A stretch of 34,296 bases of DNA from Priapulus caudatus (taxonomy: Eukaryota; Priapulida; Priapulimorpha; Priapulimorphida; Priapulidae). The notes below the pieces were generated by a model. The model saw nothing but the letters and a program-made list of their open reading frames with translations. It was not told where the DNA came from and did not search any database. Location: NCBI RefSeq assembly GCF_000485595.1, contig NW_014577145.1, forward strand, positions 610,741 through 645,036, in the 5' to 3' direction. Made by a program: the position numbers and the translations under genes. This document shows, in pieces, positions 1-9,975 of this stretch (positions are counted from its first letter, which is position 1; each line of letters opens with the position of its first letter).

Positions 1-69
1 GGCGTTATTTCGAAATCCGGCGCGACCGCCGCCATCTTTGTCTCGTTAAGTATGAAAGCGAATGGACTG

Positions 70-163
70 GCGTACCCGTAGCCTCGAGACATTAAGATAC
101 GGCTGCAGCGCATGCGTAGTGTGACTTGCGTACCCGTAGCCTCGAGACATTAAGATACGGCTG
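70..163. repeat. 36-bp direct repeat, two copies
   Basis: An identical 36-bp word lies at 70-105 and 128-163, separated by 22 bp. It starts gcgtacccgtagcctcgaga. A partial third start (ggcgtacc) follows at 163. No gene is visible in 1-197. A YY1-like word (gccgccatctt) sits at 28-38. Confidence 0.85.
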
Positions 164-197
164 GCGTACCTCCAGCCACTGCGATTAACGCAAGGGT

Positions 198-1810
198 TTT
201 TAGCTCATCTGACATATATATATAGTCAGATGCAGCTTGTAGAATCGCATATGAGCGTGCGTCCGGCCGTGCGTCCGTGCGTCAACAGTTGGGCACAAAT
301 CTGAACCGCTCGACGTAGGGGAGACCGGGGACAATTGTAACACGGGGCAAAACCTCATTCCTAGTAGAAACGGGCAGCTGCTATATGTATACGCTCTTCA
401 CAGCGCATGCGCATTTTATTGCCCCATGTGCTGTCCTGAGGGTAGGCAGGTTTACGCATCGAGAAACATTTATCAGCCAAAACATCGTTTTTTAGCAGGT
501 AAGTAAAATCTCGAATTACCTAATGTTTTTTTTTCTGGACAAATATGTAGGGGCCTACTTGAGCTATCACTGTCATTTGTATATCATAAAAAAATAGGTT
601 TTAAAGCCTGTATTTGGTAAAGGTTTCTTTGACGAATACTAATGCTAAGATACAAAAACAGCCCCCAAATTATGGCCGTCCCCTCGGGGGCAAATGTAAC
701 AATTAACGTGTTACAATTGCCCCTTGGCATGTATAAAAAGTATGTGTTTTACAAAATGTGTTTTGTTTATAAGGCAAAAAAGTAGCCTATCTATAAGCTC
801 AGACATGAGAACTACATAACTTTGAATTAATGGGTCTGTAAATATGTTTTCTTCACAAGGCAATAAGTAGCCTATTTATATATTTTATTCATATGTAAAT
901 GAGTCAAGCATTCGTCATAGTTTTTATTAAAATTATTTTATTGTGGTTCTATAAATTGCTGTTTAATTAATTGTTGAAAATCTGTCCAACGTGTCACCTT
1001 CATAAAAAATATAAAAAATCTTTCTGAGGAATATGATTTGTTGGTACAATTACTTGTATGTGTTACAATTGCCCCATTGGTGTGTTACAATTGCCCCGTG
1101 TTGTGGGGCAATTGTAACACTTGACTTCCAGTTTTGAAATGATAATGGCTTCAAAATAACTTGTTTTACTTAACCTAAACCTAGTCATATTTCAAGCCAA
1201 GATATGCATCTTTAATTTCATATACTCTTGAAGTAAGTATTTAACTATAATAAAGTTGTTATGTCAGATTTGGAAAAAAAGTTACAATTGTCCCCGGTCT
1301 CCCCTACGGGCACGATATTCAGGGCGTGGGGAAAGGGGGGGGGGGGGGGGGGTAATCCGAAACGAGTTGGGATGTCGAAGCTGGGGGGTCAAAGCGTCAA
1401 AGGGCAAGAGGTGTAAAAGAAGGGGGAACATTCCCTCCTAACTTAAGGTATAGGGAGGAAATGCAGAATTGCGACACAAATCTAAACGGCTCGACCTAGG
1501 CTCGTGATAGTCGGTGTATATCAGCATCATGGTAGAAAAGCCATCACTGCTCCGAAATTGAGCGTCAAAGGTCAATGGGGCACAGGCAGATTTTAGACAT
1601 TTTCTGAGACGACATGGTCTGACGGAGCGATTGGGAAACTTTTTTCTTTCCGGTGGCCTACAATTTTTAGGCTTATTGAAAAGACCATATGAAATGTGCT
1701 TCCACTGACGCTGCGAAGATAAGTGTAATAACCTACAAGAGGAGGTTAAACATGGATTTGTTGACTGTTATAACAAAGGACTGAACTGCTTTTGCTATTA
1801 GAGCCCCTTC
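198..1810 (+). repeat. Hairpin-headed interspersed repeat, copy 1 (split by an insertion)
   Basis: The family starts with an imperfect hairpin (202-237, AGCTCATCTGAC paired with GTCAGATGCAGCT), then GTCCG-type runs, then a unique body ending near ctgcttttgctattagagcc. Copy 1 occupies 198-317 and 1307-about 1806; the middle is a younger inserted element (318-1304). Comparison with copy 2 at 3424-4047 defines the body. No coding capacity is seen. It is probably a non-autonomous transposon, but I see no clear terminal repeats or target duplication, so the class is open. The run of 18 G at 1326-1343 lies inside it. Confidence 0.8.
318..1304. mobile_element. 987-bp non-autonomous element with 24-bp perfect inverted repeats and TA target duplication
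   Basis: The left end at 316-341 and the right end at 1281-1306 are exact reverse complements over 26 bases including the flanking TA. The termini read GGGGAGACCGGGGACAATTG, continuing TAAC. The host repeat continues without loss on either side (ctcgacgTA / TAcgggcacg), so the TA is the target duplication, as in Tc1/mariner-type elements. The interior is AT-rich with no transposase frame. It carries internal copies of the terminal word gttacaattgcccc at 710-723, 1062-1075 and 1084-1097, and inverted copies at 687-700 and 1105-1118. Confidence 0.88.
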
Positions 1811-3423
1811 ACCCGCCCTCCCCCCCACAGAGAGCAATCACATAACCTCTGCAACTCCGTTGCGGAGGTAATTACCATTCATGAACAGTGGATAAAGTAT
1901 AAACAGCTATTGCTAAAGTAAATAACAGTATAGTAGTATACTATTGATATACATTTTAAATGTTATTCATCACGATTTCTCATTTTATTGTGTGTACACT
2001 TATGATATTATTACTATTTTTATATATATTAGTGGCTGAGATCTGCTGCAACAAGTCGCGCAGAATTTCAACACTATATTTGTGTGAAATTAAGCCATTC
2101 TGCAGTAAGTAATAACCTGTAGCCTATCTTGCAGTGCTTGCACTGAACTAACCGGTATATGTATGAAGTAACACAGTGTGTTGTGTAGTTTGAGCAATAA
2201 ATATGTAGACAAAATTCAATTGCAATTAAGTCAATCAAGTGACGTGTTAAACCTTATCAGGGGTAGATAATAAGAAAATTTCTTGATATTACAATATCAC
2301 ACACTATTATGCAAAATTCTTACAAATTTTCATTCTCAGTCATACTGCCTCTACTGCTTCAAAATTGGTTTGCAGCCCATCACAGCAAAGATGCAGGGAT
2401 TGTAGAGTGCACCGGTCATCAGCTACACCCACATACGTAAGCATGTTGGTTCAATATTCAGCGCATGCATGTTCCTGGCTCGGGTGTTTCTCAGGAGTTT
2501 TCGGGTGTTAGTGTGCTAATGTCTTGTCATAATATGTTTCTCAAATTCGTCTTTGTCATAGTGGTGCAAGTATTTCTACCGATTTTGTAATAATATGCAT
2601 GAGTAAATCAAACAGCATTTTGTTTTAAATATAATATTTATTTACTAAATATAGATGCCTGCAATAATAACATCTAAATATATAATATAATATAATAAAG
2701 AAAACACAGCATAGTGGAGCAAAGATGTGTTATAAGAAAAGCAAAATTCCAGTTATTGCTACCGATTACTAATCCATTTGCGATCGTTATACCTTAATTA
2801 TTACATGTAGCGAGACAATTCACAACAAGTATTTACATGGGCAATGAAGAAATATTATTTTACGACAACAGTAAGCAAGACCCTAGCTGCTGTCAACAAT
2901 TGTCAGCACTATTTACTGACAGAACCAGCCACCGCCATATATACAACGCACACCGGACCATTAATGCAGGGTTTAAATTTCTTCTGCATAGGAGGCACTG
3001 TGGCGCACCGCCGTTGTCAAATTTAACAACGCCATTGTGAAAATGTCCCTGTATTTACCCGCCGTTGTCAAAATAGTGTCAATCGAAAAATAAATAGATC
3101 ACCACGTGCTTCTGACTATATACATGGAAAATCGTAATGAAATTCACAGCAACGTTAATCTTTTTGCGTGCCGGCACACTAGCTCCTGTGTCATTCCCGA
3201 TTGCAGCTTTTTCCTCGATTCCGGGAAGGTTTTGCTGTTGCTCCCTCATACCAGCGGTGCCCACTCCTACATATACAGCAATAAGCATGCCCACGCGACT
3301 AACAATCAGTGCATTTGCCCCCCCCCCGTACTTCAATCAATGCTGCCCGAGCCACGATGTGCACAGCCATCGACGTGGGTAACAGGGGTGTCGCTTTTTG
3401 TGTCACGGGTTGCTTTTTTTTGG
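1811..3423. other. AT-rich region without a recognisable gene
   Basis: No reading frame here resembles a known protein; the overlapping frames at 3079-3444 look fortuitous. A short word, gccgttgtcaaa, recurs at 3011 and 3061. No RNA gene was recognised. Confidence 0.55.
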
Positions 3424-4047
3424 TTTTTAGCTCATCTGACGTAGTCAGATGCAGCTTGTAGAATCACATGAGCGTTCGTCCGTCCGTCTGGTCGTCCGTC
3501 CGTCTGGTCGTCCGTCCGTCCGTCAACAGTTGGGCACAAATCTTAACCGCTCGATGTACGAGGTCACAATATTTGGGACGTCGGGGGGTGATCGTAAAAA
3601 ACTCGGGATTACCAATGTGGGGGTCAAGGGTCAAAGGTCAACGGAGGGGGAATATTTCCCCCTTAACTTAAGGTATAGGAGAAAATACGGAATTGTGGTA
3701 CAAATCTGAACGGCTCAACCTACGCTCTTAGTATTTGGTGTATAGTGTGATGGGCAGAAAACCCATCACCAGTGCGAAATTGGAGCTTACAGGTCAAAGG
3801 GCAGTTGGGGAAAGGTCAGACATCAGACATTTTCTGAGGACATGGCCTAATGGACAGAGTGAAAAACTTTTTTGTTTCAGCGCTGACCTACCATTTTTAT
3901 CACTTTATTGAAAGGACCATGAATTGTGCTTTCCACTGACGTGCGAAGAATAAGTGTCTGATAACCTTTTGACCCTCAAGAGGAGGGTTCAACATGGATT
4001 TGTTGACTGTTAACAAAGGACTGAACTGCTTTTGCTATTAGAGCCCT
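3424..4047 (+). repeat. Hairpin-headed interspersed repeat, copy 2 (uninterrupted)
   Basis: This is the fullest copy of the family. The hairpin is at 3429-3456, the GTCCGTCC-type tandem run at about 3477-3523, and the body matches 1307-1806 of copy 1, including the shared tail gactgaactgcttttgctat. It ends near 4047, followed by a short CCACCA run. Coding potential is nil. The GTCCG run differs in length among copies, as expected of a simple repeat inside a mobile repeat. Confidence 0.82.
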
Positions 4048-6154
4048 TCCTCCCACCACCACCACCACTACGCTCGCGCTCGACGTATATCCACGATAAC
4101 ATGTTAATATAGCAAAGTCATTAAAGTTACACAGAGCTCTGTATCTTTATTACTGTACTACCAGTAGGTATAGCAAAGCCTATCAGATTTTAGATCTGTA
4201 TTAGTAGTATCCTAGATATATGCTCTGAGCGCGAACGCGGTGGCAGGAGGGCGCACTTGACGATCTGCAGCCCGGATATCCGCGCGAACAGCGCCGCCTC
4301 ACGGCGCCTTTTCATCGAATTCGCTGCTCTGTATTTAGAACAATTTCACGGTTCTGTCAGATCGGCCTGTAATCGGTCAATTGAGGAGTTGTGGCACTTG
4401 CAGAAGCCTTTCGACTATGCACGTAGGGCGAGAATAAATGCAAATGCTCGTAATTGCTAACTTGCTAGGTTGCGCGTTAGTTTTCCTCTAGAAAAGCGAT
4501 TTCGAATTTATTTAATTATTTTATTTAATAACCTGAAGTTATTCTCGTACATATGGCGTCCCATAGATGGCGCGACGAGGCTCTCTTCGAGGATTTTCCA
4601 CAAGAATTTTTCCACACCAGCCATCTTAGGACCCCGCAGGCCTGACTGATTGATGGTTGTTTAGACTGAGAATTGCTTCGAGTTCGGATAGTAAGATCCC
4701 AAGCGATATGCAATTATGGAATTTGATATGCCTCTTGACCCCGCGCTGCCGTGGCGACGGCACGTCGTGCGAGCACGTGCTGGCGTGGCCGTGCAGTTTT
4801 TACACGTAGCTAATCCTACAACACGCCGCCACACTGACACACAAATATATATATGCACATGTTTTTAGGAAGATGGCGGAGCGGCCACATTCCAGCCTCC
4901 CTCCTCCCCGCCGCTCACGTGGAGCTGGCTCGGGAGTTTTGCGCCGCCGTGACTTTTGTAGTAAATAGATCTTATTTATTTAGCATTACATTTTATTGAA
5001 ACGCTGCAAGTACAGTGGCAGTGCTGTGTGACTGGCTGCGGCAGCATTGATGCATGTAATAGATACCTTATTAACCGTGCGGCAGAGCGAGCGAGAGCGA
5101 GAGAGAGAGAGAGACAGACTGTGGGAGTGCGAGAAAGAGAGAAAGATAGTGGGAGAACGCCAGATAAGGTACGAAAATACGGCATTGACGGTACGACGGC
5201 GAGGATGTACAAACGCGTGTCAATCCATAATCGGAAAGCCCGCCCTCGAAAGCCGATGTAGCCGAGGCCTGTATGTGTCCCGAAAACTCCGGCGATGTTA
5301 GGCGCCGCTATCGACGATTCGCGGCGCACCGCCTTCCTGGCGCGCGCGAATCGTATAGCGGGGAGCTATACGCACAACATCCCGCGGCGGCGTGCACCGC
5401 AGTCCCGCGGAAGTGCGCGGCTTAACCGCTTTCGGCGGTCGGGGAACACCGCACTTTTTGCGCAAGGCCATCTTGTATGCCGGTCCTCTGGATTCCGGTT
5501 GCCAGTGAGTTTATCAGAAGGATACCTGGCTACAGCGTACACGTCAGTTGAGCGCTGTCGCTCTGCGGCACTTGTTTTCTTTTGCGTGAATTCGTGAGAA
5601 TGTGTAGGGCATGCAGGAGTGCGGAGCAGAATGGGTGGCAGATGCGTGAGTCTCCGCGAAATGCAGAGCGTGAGACTGGGTAGGTTCTGCTAACAGAGTA
5701 AGATTTAACTAAAGGTGGAATTTTATTTTTCGGGGTGCCTCAAATGCAGTCTAAGACATTCAAATTTGTAAAAAAAATTTGGGGGACCACCTGCAGAACC
5801 CTCCTCTACCTCTCTTTCCCGCATCTGCCTGCAGAATCCACATTCGTGCGTACTTAACGCCTTTTAATCCACCATGTGCGTTTTTCCCCCAAACTGGCCT
5901 ATACGCGCGTTGTTTAATTTTCCCTCAGAACGAAACCCTGCAATGATATACAATTTCATGTCGTAGAATATTATCACTTAGTAACATCAATTATTTAAAT
6001 TGACCTCCTTGGCAAGTCATCTGTGAAAATGGAGGTTTGCTAGACGATAGTGTGTGAGTGTTGCTACAGTCGTTATGGAGCGAACGATAAACTGTCATTA
6101 TAATTACGATACAAATAACATGAAAAATGTGAATGAAATGGCTAGAAAAAAGCA
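4048..6154. other. Intergenic stretch; GC-rich island and GA microsatellite
   Basis: I recognise no gene. A GA microsatellite lies at about 5085-5115. Around 5280-5510 the sequence is GC- and CpG-rich, with an open frame of 100 codons starting at ATG 5295 that resembles no family I know. A donor-like gtgagt at 5506-5511 would allow this to be a noncoding or short first exon of a downstream gene, but nothing proves it. A YY1-like aagatggcgg occurs at 4870-4879. Confidence 0.4.
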
Positions 6155-6302
6155 TTTTTAGCTCAGCTGACGAAGTCAGATGCAGCTTGGAGAATCGCAT
6201 GAATGTCCGTCCGTCTCGTACGTCCGTCCGTGTCTCAACAGTTTATAGGACAAATCTTAACCGCTCGACGTACGATCTTGATATTTGGGACGTCGGGGGG
6301 GG
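6155..6302 (+). repeat. Hairpin-headed interspersed repeat, copy 3 (5' fragment)
   Basis: The hairpin at 6160-6187 (agctcagctgacga...gtcagatgcagct), the GTCCG run and the cgctcgacgtacga segment match copies 1 and 2. The match ends at a G run near 6302, so only about the first quarter of the repeat is present. Confidence 0.8.
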
Positions 6303-6735
6303 GTGTTCATTTCATTGTGATTCATTTTGGTTTATAATTATTATTGCCGATATACAGATGCATATGCGTATCTATAAGTAGCGTCGATGGTTGCTCAATT
6401 AAAACTGACTTCTTCTTACTCACTCATTTGTGTCCTTTTTTGTGGTGAGCTACAGTGTCATTGACACTTTCATTGTCTTACCACCTTTACGCTTCAGCGC
6501 AGTTTTAGCTACTGAGTTGCGCGTTGCACTTGGCAAAGCGGGTGGAGCATTGGGAAGCGGTGGTCCCCATGCATATTTAAGTGAATGTGTCCATGCTTTC
6601 GCAATCCTCCAGGCTTAATCACTTTATTTGTCCCCTTTCTGATTTGCTTCCTGGCCTTGGACTTCAGCTTTTGTGCTATTACTTTAGTATTAGGAAAATA
6701 ACCTTTTTCAGCGATCTGTTAGACACTGCATTAAG

Positions 6736-6972
6736 GCGGGCTTATGTCGGGCTTGCGAGCCGACTCGACTGGAAGCAACTGGCTGCAATTCACTGCGACT
6801 GCAGTGCTTAGCTCGGTCGACTGCGACGCAACTGCTTGCGACTGGCCGCCACTTGTTGCTCGGAATAGAACAGTGGGCAACTGGATGCAACTAGTCGCTG
6901 CCGATCGCTTCCAGTTGCTCGAAATCCAGTTGCTTCCAGTCGAGTTGGCTCGCAAGCCTGACATAAGCCCGC
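6736..6972. mobile_element. 237-bp inverted-repeat element (MITE-like)
   Basis: Long terminal inverted repeats of roughly 47 bp bound this segment. The left arm begins gcgggcttatgtcgggcttg; the right arm is its reverse complement with only a few mismatches. The interior is rich in GCAACTGG and CGACTGC-like words in both orientations, so it could fold almost completely. No convincing target duplication is visible, so the superfamily is unknown. It lies about 180 bp upstream of the ankyrin gene 1 start and could fall in its promoter or leader. Confidence 0.75.
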
Positions 6973-7152
6973 ATTTACAGAAAATGTAAATACGTGGAGA
7001 ACAAAGCTGATTTCGATTTGTCATGCACTATATTAATATTGCAATCAACTTTACATGCCTTCGTGAACATCAGTGTGCATTTTAGGTAGGCGAACTGCAC
7101 TGGACCCTCGCAACAGAAAGACGCACAGTGCGTGCCTACAGTTGGGGGAAGA

Positions 7153-8835
7153 ATGTCAGACCTGCATGCTGCCTGTTCACGTGGGGATGTTGAGAAAGTG
7201 TTAAAACTTTTGCGAGGTGGAGCGAAAACATCGTGCGTGTACTTACGCATGGAGACGCCTCTCCACGTCGCCTGCGCACTTTGGCGGGACAGGACAGAAG
7301 AGAAGATGGAGATTGTGAAACAGCTGCTGCTGCATGACGCGCCCCTGCAAAAGAAGGATGAGCGCGGGCGAACGCCTCTTATGCCCGCCTGCGAAACAGC
7401 CAGCGCGGATGTTGTAGCCTTGCTGCTAGACAATGGAGCGAACGTTTGCACGCGTTACCGTGACGACAGAACAATGCTGCACGCAGCCGTGGCCGGCGGG
7501 AATGCGCGGGTCTTATCGCCGGCTCGCTCTGGCCAGCTGAACATCATGCGCCTGCTACTGGAGGCCGGCGCCGACCCCCAACGTTGCCATGATGAAGAGC
7601 GGGGAGACGTCGCTGATGATTGCGGTGAGTAAGGGCGAGGAGGCGGTAGTGCGGATGCTGCTCTCACACGGCGCTGACGCCAACGCCACGGACTCGCACG
7701 AACAGACCTCCCTGTTCCACGCGGCTTGCTCTGGCCAGCTGGACATCATGCGCCTGTTACTGGAGGCCGGCTTCGATCCCAATGTCGCCGAGACGAAGAG
7801 GGGAGCGACGCCTCTGATGCAGGCAGTGAGTAAGGGCGATGAGGCGGTGGTGCAGATGCTGCTCTCACACGGCGCCGACCCCAAAGCCGCGGACTCGGGC
7901 GGACAGACCTCCCTGTACTACGCGGCTAGCTCTGGCCAGCTGGACATCATGCGCTTGCTACTGGAGGCCGGTGCAGACCCCAACGTTGCCATGACAAACA
8001 GTAGAGCGACGCCGCTGATATTGGCGGTGAGTAAGGGCAAGGAGGCGGTGGTGCGGATGCTGCTCTCACACGGCGCCTACGCCAACGCCAACGCCGCGGA
8101 CTCGCAAGGACAGACCTCCCTGCACATCGCGGCTTGCTCTGGCCGGCTGGACATCATGCGCCTGCTACTGGAGGCCGGCGCCGACCCCAATGTCGCCGAG
8201 ACGAAGAGGGGAGCGACGCCTCTGATGCAGGCAGTGAGTAAGGGCGAGGAGGCGATGGTGCGGATGCTGCTCTCACACGGCGCCGACGCCAATGCCGCGG
8301 ACTTGTACGGATGGACCTCCCTGTATCACGCGGCTTGGGTTGGCTGGCTGGACATCATGCGCATGCTACTGGAGGCCGGCGCCGACATCAACGTTGCCAA
8401 GACGAACAGTAGAGCGACGCCGCTGATAATGGCGGTGAGTAAGGGCAAGGAGGCGGTGGTGCAGATGCTACTCTCACACGGCGCCGACGCCAATGCCGCG
8501 GACTTGTACGGAGAGACCTCCCTGTATCACGCGGCTAGCTCTGGCTGGCTGGACATTATGCGCCTGCTACTGGAGGCCGGCGCCGACTCCAACGTCGCCA
8601 ATACGGACAGCGGGGCGACGCCGCTGATGATGGCGGTGAGTGAGGGCAAGGAGGCGGTGGCGCCAACGCCGCGAACTCACACGGAGAGACCTCCTTGCAC
8701 GTCGCGGTCGTCTCTGGCCAGCTGGACATCATGCGCATGCTACTAGAGGCCGGCACAGACCCCAACGTCGCCGTGACGGAAAAATTTGAGAGCTTCACTG
8801 CGTTACACTTCTCCTGTGATCAACTTCATACCGAG
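7153..8835 (+). CDS. Ankyrin-repeat/SOCS-box-like gene 1, large exon (frame-disrupted)
   Basis: This exon encodes a stack of about 15 ankyrin repeats. I chose ATG 7153 (MSDLHAACSRGD) because it has a purine at -3; the longer frame begins only with GTG. After three or four divergent N-terminal repeats, the protein settles into a two-repeat period of about 67 residues: TSLHxAAxSGxLDIMRLLLEAGADPNVA, then ATPLMxAVSKGxEAVVRMLLSHGADANAADS. Two lesions break the frame. A fifth C in 7575-7579, where paralogous units have four, moves frame 1 to frame 2. A 28-bp deletion near 8660 moves it back. The exon ends in phase 0 at GAG|GTAAAA (8835/8836). The joined last repeat, LHTE|MITCLLKHGADPN, is a perfect ankyrin consensus and supports the junction. 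The gene may be a recent pseudogene; the extra C alone could be a base-calling error. Ankyrin identity is certain; function is inferred from the next exon. Confidence 0.85.
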
Positions 8836-9310
8836 GTAAAACTACGGGCGTACGTTGTGAATGATTGGGACCGAATTTCAGCAATGCCCTAATGTATTTT
8901 CTTATAGATGGTAAAGGTAATCAGTAATAGTAATCGGTTAACAGTTAATAATAGATATGTTAAATAGTTTCACCGCATTACACTACTCCTGCAATCTACT
9001 CGGGACCGAGGAAAAATGCGGGCGTGCGTTGTGAACGACGGAGACAATTTTAGCAATGTCCTAATGTATTATCTTATAGATGGTAAAGGTAATAAGTAAT
9101 GGTAATCGGTTAACAGTTAATAATAGATATGTTAAATAGTTTCATCGCATTACACTACTCTTGCAATCTACTCGGGACCGAGGGAAAATACGGGCGTACG
9201 TTGTGAACGACGGAGACAATGTTAGCAATGTTCCAATGTATTTTTGTCTAGATAATAAAGGTAATCAGTAATAGTAATCGGTTAATAGTTAATAATTTAA
9301 TAATAGTAAT
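8796..9310 (+). repeat. About 172-175 bp tandem repeat spanning the exon end and intron
   Basis: Three tandem copies start at 8796, 8971 and 9143. The first holds the last 40 bases of the large exon plus the functional splice donor; the second and third lie entirely in the intron. At the donor position the first copy has accgag|gtaaaa, the second accgag|gaaaaa and the third accgag|ggaaaa, so only the first keeps GT. The rest of the intron to 9423 is AT-rich with TAATAGTAAT words and ends ttcgtttacacag. Confidence 0.85.
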
Positions 9311-9423
9311 AGTTAGTAATCAGCATCAGTAATAAAGGTAGTAGGCTCGGAAAAACTTCTTTAAGAACAAAAACGAACCTAAAATCGGGTTGTTAACGAT
9401 CCTCGTTTCGTTCGTTTACACAG

Positions 9424-9975
9424 ATGATTACTTGCCTCTTGAAACACGGAGCTGACCCGAACATAGTCGATTGTCACAAGAGGACGCCGCTCGCTAAAAT
9501 AGGCAGCGAGGCAGGGGTGAGAATGAGTGAAGAAACAGCAGACGCAGAGTCAGTGGTGCAAGCGGCGGCGGAGTCCGCCGGCGTACATCTACAGGTTAAC
9601 ACACGCGACAGCGAGGGCGACACCCCGCTGCACATCTTCTGTAGGATGATGCGCGCATGCAAAGGTGATGTTTACGCGCGAGAGAGGGAAGGGTGCGTGC
9701 AGATAGTGCACGCGCTGCTGTTCAACCACGGCGCACACGTCGACGTGGTGAACGCACGGGGAGAGACGCCATACAAACTCTGGCGCCGGATTTACTCGAC
9801 GCGTTTCCGTGGCAACGTGGAGTCGAGCGACGAGATACATGGCAGAATCAGCGCGCAGTATCATTCGCTGAAGTGCCACTGCGCGCGCGTTATCGTCAGA
9901 CACAGCGTTGCATACGAGAACAGGCTGCCTCCGAGTCTCATAGAATTTGTTAGGACACACGCTAGACCAACATAG
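9424..9975 (+). CDS. Ankyrin-repeat/SOCS-box-like gene 1, terminal exon
   Basis: The exon follows a pyrimidine-rich acceptor ending CAG at 9421-9423 and stays in frame with the previous exon (phase 0). It completes one ankyrin repeat (MITCLLKHGADPNIVDCHKR), passes through a low-complexity linker (SVVQAAAESAG), and makes a last repeat around GDTPLHIFC and HALLFNHGAHVDVVNARGET. The C-terminus resembles a SOCS box: SLKCHCARVI at 9865-9894 fits the elongin-BC box pattern (S/T/P)LxxxCxxx-hydrophobic, and LPPSLIEFV at 9925-9951 sits where ASB proteins carry a Cul5 box. In the ASB family this end binds elongin B/C and cullin 5 while the ankyrins bind a substrate. That role is inferred here. The stop is TAG 9973-9975. 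A PRANC-like end is a weaker alternative. The exon is uninterrupted and closely matched by 26837-27445. Confidence 0.85.
   Translation: MITCLLKHGADPNIVDCHKRTPLAKIGSEAGVRMSEETADAESVVQAAAESAGVHLQVNTRDSEGDTPLHIFCRMMRACKGDVYAREREGCVQIVHALLFNHGAHVDVVNARGETPYKLWRRIYSTRFRGNVESSDEIHGRISAQYHSLKCHCARVIVRHSVAYENRLPPSLIEFVRTHARPT

Noticed and set aside
1326-1343. Run of G as a quadruplex regulatory site
   Set aside because: It is the length-variable G run present in all three copies of the hairpin repeat, so it is better explained as repeat slippage.
5295-5597. 100-codon frame starting at ATG in a GC-rich island
   Set aside because: No family resemblance and composition explains the openness; kept only as a note in the intergenic entry.
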